From positions 1-64,000 of the forward strand of contig JAFIFT010000026.1 of the NCBI GenBank assembly GCA_020831865.1: a stretch of 64,000 bases of DNA, read 5' to 3'. Shown one piece after another: positions 17,022 to 26,182 of the stretch. How positions within the stretch are numbered: the stretch's first letter is position 1; each line of letters begins with the position of its first letter. The translations under genes were made by a program, and so were the position numbers. The stretch is from Legionellaceae bacterium. GTDB lineage: Bacteria > Pseudomonadota > Gammaproteobacteria > Legionellales > Legionellaceae. The notes beneath the pieces were generated by a model. The model made no database searches and was not told the origin of the DNA. It saw nothing but the letters and a program-made list of their open reading frames with translations.

Positions 17022-19529
17022 TTATTCCGGCATGGTCTCAGCGGTTCTGTCTGCCTTTCGCTTCACCGTTTTTGGGGCTTCTGTGCTATCTGGTGCACTT
17101 TGAGTATTGAGTGGCGGCATGCGCTGCAACTGCGCCTGATCGAAATCATCAACCGCAATAATCCGTTGCCGCGCCTCTTCAGCTTCCCTTAGCTGTATCG
17201 CTTCCTGTGCATTGACCATCCCTTTGCTCAGGGCTTCTTCAATACGCTGCAAAGCTGTCAGCTCCTTTAAGTCTCCTTTTTTCCAAGCCTTAGTCAAGCG
17301 ATGCTCCAATTCTGCTACCGCACAAATGTTCAAAAATCCAGATTCCAATATCCCGACTGGACAATTATCAATCGCTTCTTTGAAGACAAAGCGGGTCAGA
17401 CGGTCGCGTGCCTCATTGGGCCTGGTCAAGAGTGTGGCCACCTGATGTCCAAGCTTATCCGAGGGCAAACTGCGCCGACGTCCCAGGGGTAGCAGGATGC
17501 CCTTTAAGAAAACACGGGCCATGCGACCGGGGAAATTCGCGATGATATTGGCTATGGCCTCTTCCGACTCATAGAACAGTTGTTCACAAGCCCACAGCAC
17601 TATCGGTTCATCTGCTTTTGGCTCGCCCTCATCATGAAAGCGTTTTAATACGGCTGATATCAGATAGAGTTTGCTTAACAGATCCCCCAGGCGGGCGGAT
17701 ATTTTTTCACGCCGCTTCAGCTCACCACCAATTAAAGCCATCGCATAATCCGACAGAAAGGCCAGATTAGCGCTATAGCGATTTAAACGCTGAAATTGAC
17801 GACGCATCCGACTTTCCGGCACAGCACTGCCATACCCATCGCTGAAGCCAAAAAGCAGTGAGCGAACAAAGTTAGCCATAATAAATGCAGAGTGCCGCCA
17901 AAACGCCTGATCAAAAGCCAGGAGATCCTGTTGGCGGATACTTTCCATTTCAGCAAAGACGTAGGGATGACATCGCACCACTCCCTGCCCGAAAATAATC
18001 AAACTGCGAGTTAAGATATTGGCACCCTCTACGGTAATACTGATAGGGCTGTTTTGGTAACCGCGTCCCAGATAGTTGGATGGGCCGAGGCAAATGCCTT
18101 TACCGCCATGAATATCCATAGCATCCATTCCAATCTGTCGTGCCAGTTCCGTAGTATGGTATTTCAAGATTGCGCCCGCTACCGCTGGTTTGGCACCATG
18201 GTCAATATCTGCCGCGGCCATGGTTAAGCCAGCGTCGATGATATAGGACTTTGCTGCAATACGCGCCAAGGGTTCTTCAATACCCTCAAACTGACTAATA
18301 GACTGGTTAAATTGCCGACGGACGCGTGCATAAGCGCCGCAGCTTAAAGCAGCCAACTGTCCTCCCGCACTGGCTGAGGCAGGCAGGGAAATAGCCCGAC
18401 CGGCACTTAAGCATTCCATCAGCATGCGCCAGCCCTGCCCGGCCATTTTTTCACCGCCAATTAAAGCCGACAGGGGGATGAACACATCTTTGCCTTGTGT
18501 TGGCCCGTTCATAAACGCCGCATTCAGCGGGAAATGGCGGCGACCCGTGCGCACACCTTTCGTTTCGGCAGGAATCAGGGCGCAGCTAATACCGATATCC
18601 TCCCCTCTGCCCAACAGATTATCCGGATCAAACAAACGAAAGGCCAAACCAATGACCGTCGCCACCGGAGCCAAGGTAATATAGCGTTTGTTCCAGTTTA
18701 ATCGCACACCAACTATTTCTTTTCCATCCACCGTTTGTTTACACACCACCCCGTGATCGGGAATAGAAGCTGCATCCGAACCGGCATCCGGACCCGTTAG
18801 GGCAAAGCAGGGAATTTCCAAACCCTGCGCCAAACGCGGTAAATAATAGTCGCGTTGCTCCGGCGTACCGTATTTTAATAATAATTCTGCCGGCCCTAAA
18901 GAATTGGGCACAGAAATAGTGGTCGCCAGGCTGATGGAGCGCGAATAAATTTTAACCAGAATAGCCACTTGCGCAGAAGCGGAAAAGTCCAAACCGCCAT
19001 ATTCTCTTGGAATAATCATGCCCCAAAACTTATGTTTGGCAATGAAATCCCATATCTCAGCAGGCAGATCAACACGATTATGGGTAATATCCCAATCATC
19101 AATCATACGGCATAAGGTGGTAACCGGACCATCGATAAATGCCTGTTCGTCCGCGGTAAAGGCTACGACAGGGGATTGTAATAATTTTTGATAATCCGGC
19201 ACTCCAGTAAATAAATCCCCTTCCCAACTAATTGTTCCTGCCTCCAAGGCTTCCCGTTCGGTCGACGACATTTCAGGGATTGCCTTACGCATGGCCTGCA
19301 TCAAGCGCCTGGAAATCAGACGGCGACGCAGCGGCTTTATCGCCAGGAAAGCTGATATTGCCAGAGCTACCACCAGACTCGTCTTGAATAAAGCCCCCCC
19401 GATGTCAAATTGCCACACGACAGCATTGAAAATGAGCAGGCTCACCAACCATACCAGTGCCGAAGATTGGCGGGCGGTCAGCCACAATATTCCCACCGCA
19501 ACCAATACCACTACAAGACCTTCATTCAC
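17022..19529 (-). CDS. fadE: Acyl-CoA dehydrogenase FadE
   Basis: 835 residues, similar to the long FadE (YafH) family, about 815. Two or three N-terminal membrane segments (residues 1-65) precede the acyl-CoA dehydrogenase domains, with FALTGPDAGSDAASIPD (about 240-256), DIHGGKGICLGPSNYLGRGYQ (about 490) and a long FadE-specific C-terminal domain. It catalyses the first, FAD-dependent step of fatty acid beta-oxidation. The other beta-oxidation genes of the window are at 60.7-64 kb. Confidence 0.93.
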   Translation of the reverse strand: MNEGLVVVLVAVGILWLTARQSSALVWLVSLLIFNAVVWQFDIGGALFKTSLVVALAISAFLAIKPLRRRLISRRLMQAMRKAIPEMSSTEREALEAGTISWEGDLFTGVPDYQKLLQSPVVAFTADEQAFIDGPVTTLCRMIDDWDITHNRVDLPAEIWDFIAKHKFWGMIIPREYGGLDFSASAQVAILVKIYSRSISLATTISVPNSLGPAELLLKYGTPEQRDYYLPRLAQGLEIPCFALTGPDAGSDAASIPDHGVVCKQTVDGKEIVGVRLNWNKRYITLAPVATVIGLAFRLFDPDNLLGRGEDIGISCALIPAETKGVRTGRRHFPLNAAFMNGPTQGKDVFIPLSALIGGEKMAGQGWRMLMECLSAGRAISLPASASAGGQLAALSCGAYARVRRQFNQSISQFEGIEEPLARIAAKSYIIDAGLTMAAADIDHGAKPAVAGAILKYHTTELARQIGMDAMDIHGGKGICLGPSNYLGRGYQNSPISITVEGANILTRSLIIFGQGVVRCHPYVFAEMESIRQQDLLAFDQAFWRHSAFIMANFVRSLLFGFSDGYGSAVPESRMRRQFQRLNRYSANLAFLSDYAMALIGGELKRREKISARLGDLLSKLYLISAVLKRFHDEGEPKADEPIVLWACEQLFYESEEAIANIIANFPGRMARVFLKGILLPLGRRRSLPSDKLGHQVATLLTRPNEARDRLTRFVFKEAIDNCPVGILESGFLNICAVAELEHRLTKAWKKGDLKELTALQRIEEALSKGMVNAQEAIQLREAEEARQRIIAVDDFDQAQLQRMPPLNTQSAPDSTEAPKTVKRKADRTAETMPE

Positions 19530-20422
19530 GAGATGCTCTCCCCATAATAAATTAACCCGCCTATCCTTTTAATCTAGCTGGATTATCAATATATTACAAC
19601 TCATCTTTCCCCTCTGTTCCCAGTGTCGGATGCGACCACATGGATAGCGCACGAGGTTCTGCCGTCCCCCGGGAACTCACAGGATTTATAGCGTTACACA
19701 CAGACTTGTCCACAGATTTTGTGGATAAGTTCAGCATGAAAACACAAGGCTCATCTTAAAAAAAGTCAGGTGGTTACTGGGTTTTATAGTAGTAGAAGGG
19801 GGAAAAGGAGAGTGGCGCGTCAAGGTTATATTTTGATTTTATCCACAGAAGAAACAGAACTTGGTATAACACAACAGCATGTCATTGTAGCAGATAAAAA
19901 TGAAAAAAACAGACTTGTTTTTTATTTTTTTCTTCCGGACTGACGACAGCCTTCTCATGACAAGATACCCTGGTGTTTCGTGTTGCCAGCACCCCAATTC
20001 TCTGCCTCCGGGACAAACAAAGTACACATGGTAACCACGCCCTGACCTTAGTTTCTGGTTCGCTACAGGGTTGACAATAAGTGGTAATCCCCTTACATTT
20101 CCCATTCATCAGAGACAGCGGAAATCTCCATGTCGTTAAATCAAGTCAATCGCCTAACCCTCAGTTCCCTCATCATCCTTCACAGCTTAATGATGAATGA
20201 TGTCAGTCAATATCTGTGGGGAAAATGCCGCCCGGTTATGGACACAATAAACGCCTCTAAATGTTGAACCCTAAAAAGCTTAGTTTTTGTACGTATCACG
20301 CGTTATGCACGGTATCCAAGCGATCTTGGATGACGAGCGGCGCTGGATTGGTATTTTGATTTTACAAGCGTCGTTTAGATACGTTTACCCTGACAGTTAT
20401 AGAGGACCAGTCTGGTTTTGCA
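19530..20422. other. Long gene-free stretch with DnaA-box matches
   Basis: About 890 bases between fadE and the hydrolase gene with no convincing coding frame; short minus-strand frames at 19839-20109 have no ribosome site and no recognisable sequence. It contains TTGTCCACA at 19706-19714, TTATCCACA on the minus strand at 19720-19728 (an inverted pair) and TTATCCACA at 19839-19847. A 7-bp inverted repeat ATCCAAG/CTTGGAT lies at 20314-20331. Confidence 0.5.
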
Positions 20423-21211
20423 TTACTGGGTTCTGAGCCAGGCCAGTGCGGTATGCGCAACGCGTTCTGGAATTTCCATGGGCAGCATATGCGTACCGGG
20501 AAGCGCTATGCTTTCGATAGCATAATGTTTTTTCATATAATGTCTATCCAACCGATCCACAACACTGCTTTTCTGGCCATAAATTAAAACCGCTGGCACA
20601 CGTAACAACCCTTTATAGCGAGGCAAGGTATGCGGCAAGGTGCGATAAATGTGGTATTCGATATGGCGCTCAAAGGCAAGCGCGTAGCCTTCTTGCGTCT
20701 GAATCAAACCATGATCCACATAATCTTCCCTGCATGCCTGGCTAAAGGTCTGGAATAAGGGTCTCTCCTCCAGATATTGCAATACTTGCGCACGGTGTTG
20801 CCAGTGGGTACGCCGCCCTTTGGTGCGATAAGCCGGTGTCACACGGTCAATAATGCCCAAGGCCTTTGCCAGTTTTACCATGCTGGATTTGAAACGTCCT
20901 ATCAACGGTGCATCGATCATAATGACGGCTTTGATTAAATCCGGTCGTTCAATCGCTGCGACCAGACTCAAAATACCACCCAGAGAATGGCCCATCGCAA
21001 TCAGGGGAAGTGCGGCCTGGCGTTGGATATTATCAATGAGCTCATCAACCAGAGTATGCCAATTGTCCGTGACCGGAAAACGGGGATCGTGACCTATTTT
21101 CTCAATCCAGCACAGATCATGCTCAAGTGCCAACTGGTTGAGCATTTGACGATAACAGGGTGCCGGGAAGCCATTACCATGAGCAAAATGAATCAGCTGC
21201 CTCTCGTTCAT
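20423..21211 (-). CDS. Alpha/beta-fold hydrolase
   Basis: 262 residues. The oxyanion strand HFAHGNGFPA is near the N-terminus, the nucleophile elbow AMGHSLGGI near residue 75, and the catalytic histidine in LPGTHMLPMEIPE near the C-terminus, so the triad looks complete. Substrate unknown. The start overlaps the upstream DUF1189 gene by 4 bases (ATGA), making it the last gene of the trpEG-clcA-ugp transcript. Confidence 0.85.
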   Translation of the reverse strand: MNERQLIHFAHGNGFPAPCYRQMLNQLALEHDLCWIEKIGHDPRFPVTDNWHTLVDELIDNIQRQAALPLIAMGHSLGGILSLVAAIERPDLIKAVIMIDAPLIGRFKSSMVKLAKALGIIDRVTPAYRTKGRRTHWQHRAQVLQYLEERPLFQTFSQACREDYVDHGLIQTQEGYALAFERHIEYHIYRTLPHTLPRYKGLLRVPAVLIYGQKSSVVDRLDRHYMKKHYAIESIALPGTHMLPMEIPERVAHTALAWLRTQ

Positions 21212-22080
21212 TGGCGTACCAGTTTGTTACCCGCACGTTTGTTCACCAGTACCGCATAACTGAAATACACCGCAATCAAAATGATGGCCAATAATCCGGC
21301 CGGTTTTCTGAGCCAACCCGTTGTTATGCTAAATAGCGTCAGAAAAAGTTGCGGTGTCACTGCCACCATCATAAGGCGAACGCTTTGTGTATAGCTGAGG
21401 GAAAAGCGGAATATCACCTGCGCGGCGAGTTGCCCCATCATAGAAACCATTAAAATCAGGAAAAGATAAATACCAAAGATCAAAGTGAAAATCATTGGCC
21501 AGGCAACGATGGCCGCAAGCCAGCGCAATAAGGTAATGTGCGCAGATTCCATAATCATATCTCCGGTCAGGGTGCCGGTTACATCGGGAGGAAAAATAAT
21601 TTCCCCACTGACCGGTTCGACCATCCCCAGCTCTGGCAGTGCCTTATCAAAGGGAAAATAGACACTGAGGCTGTTTTCCCTAATGAGTATGCGCAAGTCA
21701 GGATATTGTTGTACATCAAAGCCCTGGATTTCACCGGTCGTATCAATAATCAGCTCCGCTTGGCCGCGTGCGTTTTTTTGCACCCAGGGCATGGGTTGAT
21801 CAAATTGCACCAGTCCATTTTCTATGGGCGTTGGCGGTATGGCCTGCAATGGATGCAGAATATCCTGCACATAAAATCGGTCCAGGGCGACTATAATTTT
21901 CAGACTGGGCGGCAACGTAAATAACAAAGTCATAATCAACAAATACCGAATCCCCAGGCCCTGCCAGCGTTTGTATACATCAACATACAAGCGGCTGCTG
22001 TAAAAACTCATCCCCAATGCCTGCCAGATCGAATAATGGGGCTCGTCTATTTTGCGTACGCCCTGCCGGTCTTTTTTCAT
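21208..22080 (-). CDS. DUF1189-family membrane protein
   Basis: 290 residues. The N-terminal block [20 protein letters not shown] followed by a membrane helix is the DUF1189 hallmark. The central part (about residues 75-170) is an extracytoplasmic beta-rich domain, and four membrane helices follow. Function unknown. It overlaps ugpC by 4 bases and the hydrolase gene by 4 bases, so expression with the ABC transporter is likely. Confidence 0.75.
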   Translation of the reverse strand: MKKDRQGVRKIDEPHYSIWQALGMSFYSSRLYVDVYKRWQGLGIRYLLIMTLLFTLPPSLKIIVALDRFYVQDILHPLQAIPPTPIENGLVQFDQPMPWVQKNARGQAELIIDTTGEIQGFDVQQYPDLRILIRENSLSVYFPFDKALPELGMVEPVSGEIIFPPDVTGTLTGDMIMESAHITLLRWLAAIVAWPMIFTLIFGIYLFLILMVSMMGQLAAQVIFRFSLSYTQSVRLMMVAVTPQLFLTLFSITTGWLRKPAGLLAIILIAVYFSYAVLVNKRAGNKLVRQ

Positions 22081-23156
22081 GCTTTCCCCACTAAACGACG
22101 TCCGGTCACCGGATCAAATAAATGGATTTTCTCCGGTGGCAATTTAATAGCAAAGCGTTGCTCTGGCAAAAGAGTATCGGCCTCTACTCTGAGCAGTACT
22201 GATGATGACCATCCATCGCAATGCAGGCGTAATAATTTATCAGAGCCCATATCCTCGACAAAATCGATAGAGGCTGCAAAATGCTGTTCGTCTGGCGTCG
22301 CTATCGCCAGGTGTTCGGGGCGAATCGCTACTCTGACCCGCTCACCATCCTGACCGTAACAAGCCGTAAGCCGCACACGACTGCCGCTGTTAAAGCGCAA
22401 GCCTCTCCCCCCCTCTTCCAATATGGCATCACATTCATTTAAGGGATAATGACCAATAAATCCGGCCACAAACAGAGAGGCAGGCTGTGCATACAGGGTG
22501 GCCGGCGGGCCAATTTGTTCGATTTTCCCCTGATTCAAGATTAAAATCCGATCCGCCATCGTCATGGCTTCTGTTTGATCATGGGTGACATAAAGAAAAG
22601 TGGTTTGCAGCTTTTGATGGAGTTTTTTAATTTCCATACGCATCTCACTGCGCAGCTTGGCATCCAGATTCGACAGGGGCTCATCAAATAAGAAAACAGC
22701 AGGCGAGCGCACCATCGCTCGCCCCATGGCAACACGCTGGCGTTGCCCACCCGAGAGATCGCTCGGTTTTCGGGATAAAAAAGCTTCTATTTGTAATAAT
22801 TGGGCAGCCTGTTGTACGCGCTGCTGAATTTCTTTTTTTGGCACTTTGCGAATTTTCAAGGCGTAGGCCATATTATCAAAAACACTCATATGCGGATACA
22901 GGGCGTAGGACTGAAAGACCATGGCCATATCCCGTTTCGCTGGCGGAATTTCATTGACACAACGCTCATTAATCAAAATTTTTCCAGCACTAAGCTGTTC
23001 CAGGCCGGCCACCAAACGCAACAACGTGGACTTGCCACAGCCGGATGGCCCCACCACGACCATAAATTCGCCTTTTTCTACCGTCAGGCTGACCCCATCC
23101 AAAATACGATGCGATGCGTAATGCTTACTGACCTGCTCCAGACAAACTGTTGCCAT
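22077..23156 (-). CDS. ugpC: Carbohydrate/glycerol-phosphate ABC transporter ATPase (UgpC/MalK type)
   Basis: 359 residues. Walker [14 protein letters not shown], signature [14 protein letters not shown], Walker [13 protein letters not shown] and the H-loop (YVTHD) are all present, followed by a C-terminal TOBE/OB regulatory domain from about residue 240. It energises the permease pair encoded upstream. The start overlaps the ugpE stop (TAATG). The substrate (glycerol-3-phosphate, sugar or other) cannot be told from the ATPase. Confidence 0.9.
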   Translation of the reverse strand: MATVCLEQVSKHYASHRILDGVSLTVEKGEFMVVVGPSGCGKSTLLRLVAGLEQLSAGKILINERCVNEIPPAKRDMAMVFQSYALYPHMSVFDNMAYALKIRKVPKKEIQQRVQQAAQLLQIEAFLSRKPSDLSGGQRQRVAMGRAMVRSPAVFLFDEPLSNLDAKLRSEMRMEIKKLHQKLQTTFLYVTHDQTEAMTMADRILILNQGKIEQIGPPATLYAQPASLFVAGFIGHYPLNECDAILEEGGRGLRFNSGSRVRLTACYGQDGERVRVAIRPEHLAIATPDEQHFAASIDFVEDMGSDKLLRLHCDGWSSSVLLRVEADTLLPEQRFAIKLPPEKIHLFDPVTGRRLVGKA

Positions 23157-23995
23157 TAATGAATTAATCCTCGTTCAAACCAGCGTTGCAAAAGCAATAC
23201 CACCAATACCGGCGGTATCAAGGCAATTAACGCAACCGTCATAATATAGTGCCATTGCGGAATCTGATCCGCAACACCCGCCAGATAGCGAATACCCATC
23301 ACAATCGTGGAATAATTAGAGTCGGTTGTAATCACCAGCGGCCACAAATACTGGTTCCAGCCATATACAAATAAGATAACAAACAGAGCGGCCAGGGGTG
23401 TTTTTGACATTGGCAACAGAATATGAAAGAAAAAACGCAAGGGACCGGCACCATCCAGTTTGGCAGCGTTCACCAGATCGTTTGGAATGGTATTAAAGAA
23501 TTGCCGAAATAAAAAGGTTGCCGTAGCGGAGGCCATTAATGGCAAACTCAAACCAGCATAGGTATTCATCCAGCCAAAAGCGGCTACCACCTGGAAGGTC
23601 GGTACAATTCGGACTTCAACCGGTAACATCATGGTAGCAAAAATCAGGGCAAAGGCCAGTTTTTTAGCAGGGAAAGCACAATACACCAGGGCAAAGGCAG
23701 AAAATAAGGCCAATATAATTTTACCCACCGCAATAAGCAACGCCATTAATAAGCTATTAAATAGCATTAATGCTACCGGTACGCCATCCGTTCCGGCGAC
23801 ACCGTGCAGCAGTACAGCTTTCACATTAACCCACAATTGTCTACCCGGCAAAAAAGGAGCGCTGCCCTGCATCAGCGTTGCGGCTTCGTTGCTGGCCGCA
23901 ATCAGAGCCAGATAGAGCGGTATGCTAAAGAGCGCTATCATCACTACGATAAACGCATGCAGTACCAGTCCCTGCCACAACCGTTGTGTGCTCAT
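23156..23995 (-). CDS. ugpE: ABC transporter permease (UgpE type)
   Basis: 279 residues, six membrane segments. The cytoplasmic EAA loop is seen as [27 protein letters not shown] (positions near 175-200), the contact with the ATPase. It belongs to the CUT1 (MalG/UgpE) family and overlaps ugpA by 4 bases. Confidence 0.88.
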   Translation of the reverse strand: MSTQRLWQGLVLHAFIVVMIALFSIPLYLALIAASNEAATLMQGSAPFLPGRQLWVNVKAVLLHGVAGTDGVPVALMLFNSLLMALLIAVGKIILALFSAFALVYCAFPAKKLAFALIFATMMLPVEVRIVPTFQVVAAFGWMNTYAGLSLPLMASATATFLFRQFFNTIPNDLVNAAKLDGAGPLRFFFHILLPMSKTPLAALFVILFVYGWNQYLWPLVITTDSNYSTIVMGIRYLAGVADQIPQWHYIMTVALIALIPPVLVVLLLQRWFERGLIH

Positions 23996-24879
23996 TGGTA
24001 ATGCACCTTTTTATCCAAAAATCTGAACTGGAGCACTGTTAACCCCATCACCATCAGCATTAAAATCACGGACTGGGCAGCAGAACTGCTCACATCCATT
24101 CCCTCAAAGCCATCCTGATATACTTTATAAATTAAGCTGGTGGTGCTGTTGGCCGGGCCACCCCGAGTCATCACATCGATAATGCCGAAAGTATCAAAAA
24201 AGGAATAAATTAAATTCATGATCAACAGAAAAAAACTGGTCGGAGCCATCATGGGAAAAATCACACTCCAAAAACGGCGCCAGCCATTGGCGCCATCCAA
24301 AAGAGCGGCTTCGCTCAATGCCTTGGGTATTCCTGCTATTGCTGCATAAAAAAAGAGAAAGTTATAGCTAAATTGTTGCCAGGTGGCTGTTAAAATAATC
24401 ACCAGAAGCGCTTGTTTACTATCCACCAGATAGTTAAAATTCCAGCCAAAAACTGCCAGTAGCCGGCTCAACCAGCCTATATCCGGCTGACAAAGAAAGC
24501 GCCATAAAATGGCAGCAATAGCAGGCGCTACCGCATAGGGCCAGATCAGACAACTTTTATAAAACCATTGTCCTCTGCTGCGCCCCGCTACCAGTGCCGC
24601 CATCATCAAACCCAGACTCATCGTTAAAAAAGTCACCGAAAGCGATAAAATCAGGGTCACGCCAAACGCCTCCAGATAGGCGGGTTCCTGCAACAAATCA
24701 CGATAATTCTGCCAGCCGGCGAAATGCGAATACAATCCAAACGGATCGCTGAATAATAAAGACTGATACACTGCCCGCAAGGCTGGTGTCAGGAAAAACA
24801 GCAGCGTAATGAGTATTTGTGGCAAAATAAAAGCATATGCCCAGGTTTTATGGTGTTTAAAAGCGGTCACGTGTTTCAC
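23992..24879 (-). CDS. ugpA: ABC transporter permease (UgpA type)
   Basis: About 295 residues from GTG 24879, the usual UgpA length, 7 bases after the clcA stop; the ribosome site GAAGGA is close, so GTG 24870 is also possible, and ATG-type starts further up would overlap clcA. Six membrane segments and the EAA loop ALSEAALLDGANGWRRFWSVIFPMM identify a CUT1 (MalF/UgpA) permease. No periplasmic binding protein gene accompanies it. Confidence 0.87.
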   Translation of the reverse strand: MKHVTAFKHHKTWAYAFILPQILITLLFFLTPALRAVYQSLLFSDPFGLYSHFAGWQNYRDLLQEPAYLEAFGVTLILSLSVTFLTMSLGLMMAALVAGRSRGQWFYKSCLIWPYAVAPAIAAILWRFLCQPDIGWLSRLLAVFGWNFNYLVDSKQALLVIILTATWQQFSYNFLFFYAAIAGIPKALSEAALLDGANGWRRFWSVIFPMMAPTSFFLLIMNLIYSFFDTFGIIDVMTRGGPANSTTSLIYKVYQDGFEGMDVSSSAAQSVILMLMVMGLTVLQFRFLDKKVHYQ

Positions 24880-24886
24880 ATATCCT

Positions 24887-26182
24887 TCAAATATGGGGGC
24901 CGCTGCGCTTGACAACGCGGCGCAATAATTGTGTATAGATGGGCAAATTACCCGCCATCTGCACGACCGTTGTGGCGGTTAAACACGTGACCATCAAGGG
25001 CAAAATCAGCATATAGTTTTGTGTCATTTCCACAACCAGCACAATACCCGTCACCGGTGCGCGCACCGCTGCTGCAAACAAAGCGCCCATGCCCGCCACT
25101 GCGAACATACCGGGATGAATCGTGCTGTCATTGAGCATATGGTGCATAAAAAATGAAGCCAGTAGCCCAAGTAGTGTCCCCAGAGCCAACATCGGCGCAA
25201 AAATACCACCGGGAACGCCGGTAGAATAAGAAAGCATCGTCATTGCGAAACGGATAACCAATAGTAATGCCACCACCGGAAACGATGGAACATATTGCAA
25301 AGTCTGTTCAATAATATCATAACCTCCACCCACCATTGCCGGATAGGTGATGGATAGCCCGCCCACCAGCGCCCCCACCAAAAGCACAAACAGCATGCGC
25401 AAACGCCGGGGAAAGCGATCGGTCCAGTCCAGACTTTTCACCAGTGTGATATTAAAAAGCAAGCCCACCAGACCGACCACTATCCCAAAAATCACAAACA
25501 ACCATAGGGATTGCAGGCTGGGAAGGGCAAAAACATCCATAGTAATCACTGCTTGAGCGCCAATAATTTTGTGCAGCATGATGGTTGCTACCACACAGCA
25601 AATAGCTGCTATCGTCATATTGGTAAAACTGGGCTTAAACTGATTGCGCATCTCTTCCATCACAAACAGGACACCGGCCAACGGTGCATTAAAAGCAACC
25701 GCCAAACCAGCGGATGCCCCGGCGGCGATCAGGGTTGAGCGGTGCATTTGACTCAAACGGGCATACTCCCCGAGCATTTCACCAATATTTCCTCCCATTT
25801 GGATCGTTGGCCCCTCACGCCCCAGTACCATTTTGGCAGAAATGGCCAACACGCCGGCAATAAATTTCACAGGTAAAAGGCGACGCCAAAAAATGGGGCG
25901 TTCCTGAACCAAGGCGCCTTCAATTTCCTGCACGCCACTGCCCGCAGCCTCTGGTGCTATACAATGCACCATCAACCAGGCGATAAAGACCATCAACATG
26001 GAGAGCAGTGCCGCTGTGAGAACCAAAGGGATACCAAGCAGGCTGGCCTGCTGGTAGCCCCAGTGCAACAGAGCGCTCATCTGGTGAATGGCCAATTGAA
26101 AACAGGAGCCAACGATACCGGTTAACAGACCCAGAATAATCGCAATGAAGTATAAAACGACAATCGGTTCTTTTCTATTCAT
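24887..26182 (-). CDS. clcA: Chloride/proton antiporter of the ClC family
   Basis: 431 residues. Conserved ClC selectivity motifs are visible: GSGVQEIE near residue 80, GREGPTIQMGG near 120 and GGIFAPMLALG near 325. It would exchange chloride for protons across the inner membrane, useful in acid stress. The start overlaps the trpEG stop by 8 bases, an unusual neighbour for a tryptophan gene. Confidence 0.92.
   Translation of the reverse strand: MNRKEPIVVLYFIAIILGLLTGIVGSCFQLAIHQMSALLHWGYQQASLLGIPLVLTAALLSMLMVFIAWLMVHCIAPEAAGSGVQEIEGALVQERPIFWRRLLPVKFIAGVLAISAKMVLGREGPTIQMGGNIGEMLGEYARLSQMHRSTLIAAGASAGLAVAFNAPLAGVLFVMEEMRNQFKPSFTNMTIAAICCVVATIMLHKIIGAQAVITMDVFALPSLQSLWLFVIFGIVVGLVGLLFNITLVKSLDWTDRFPRRLRMLFVLLVGALVGGLSITYPAMVGGGYDIIEQTLQYVPSFPVVALLLVIRFAMTMLSYSTGVPGGIFAPMLALGTLLGLLASFFMHHMLNDSTIHPGMFAVAGMGALFAAAVRAPVTGIVLVVEMTQNYMLILPLMVTCLTATTVVQMAGNLPIYTQLLRRVVKRSGPHI

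Noticed and set aside
19839-20109. Minus-strand frames of 75 and 88 codons in the DnaA-box region
   Set aside because: Poor start context and low-complexity lysine/phenylalanine-rich ends in AT-rich DNA.
19530-20422. Chromosomal replication origin
   Set aside because: DnaA boxes are few and none of the usual origin neighbours (dnaA, dnaN, mnmG, rpmH) are in the window; kept only as a DnaA-binding candidate.
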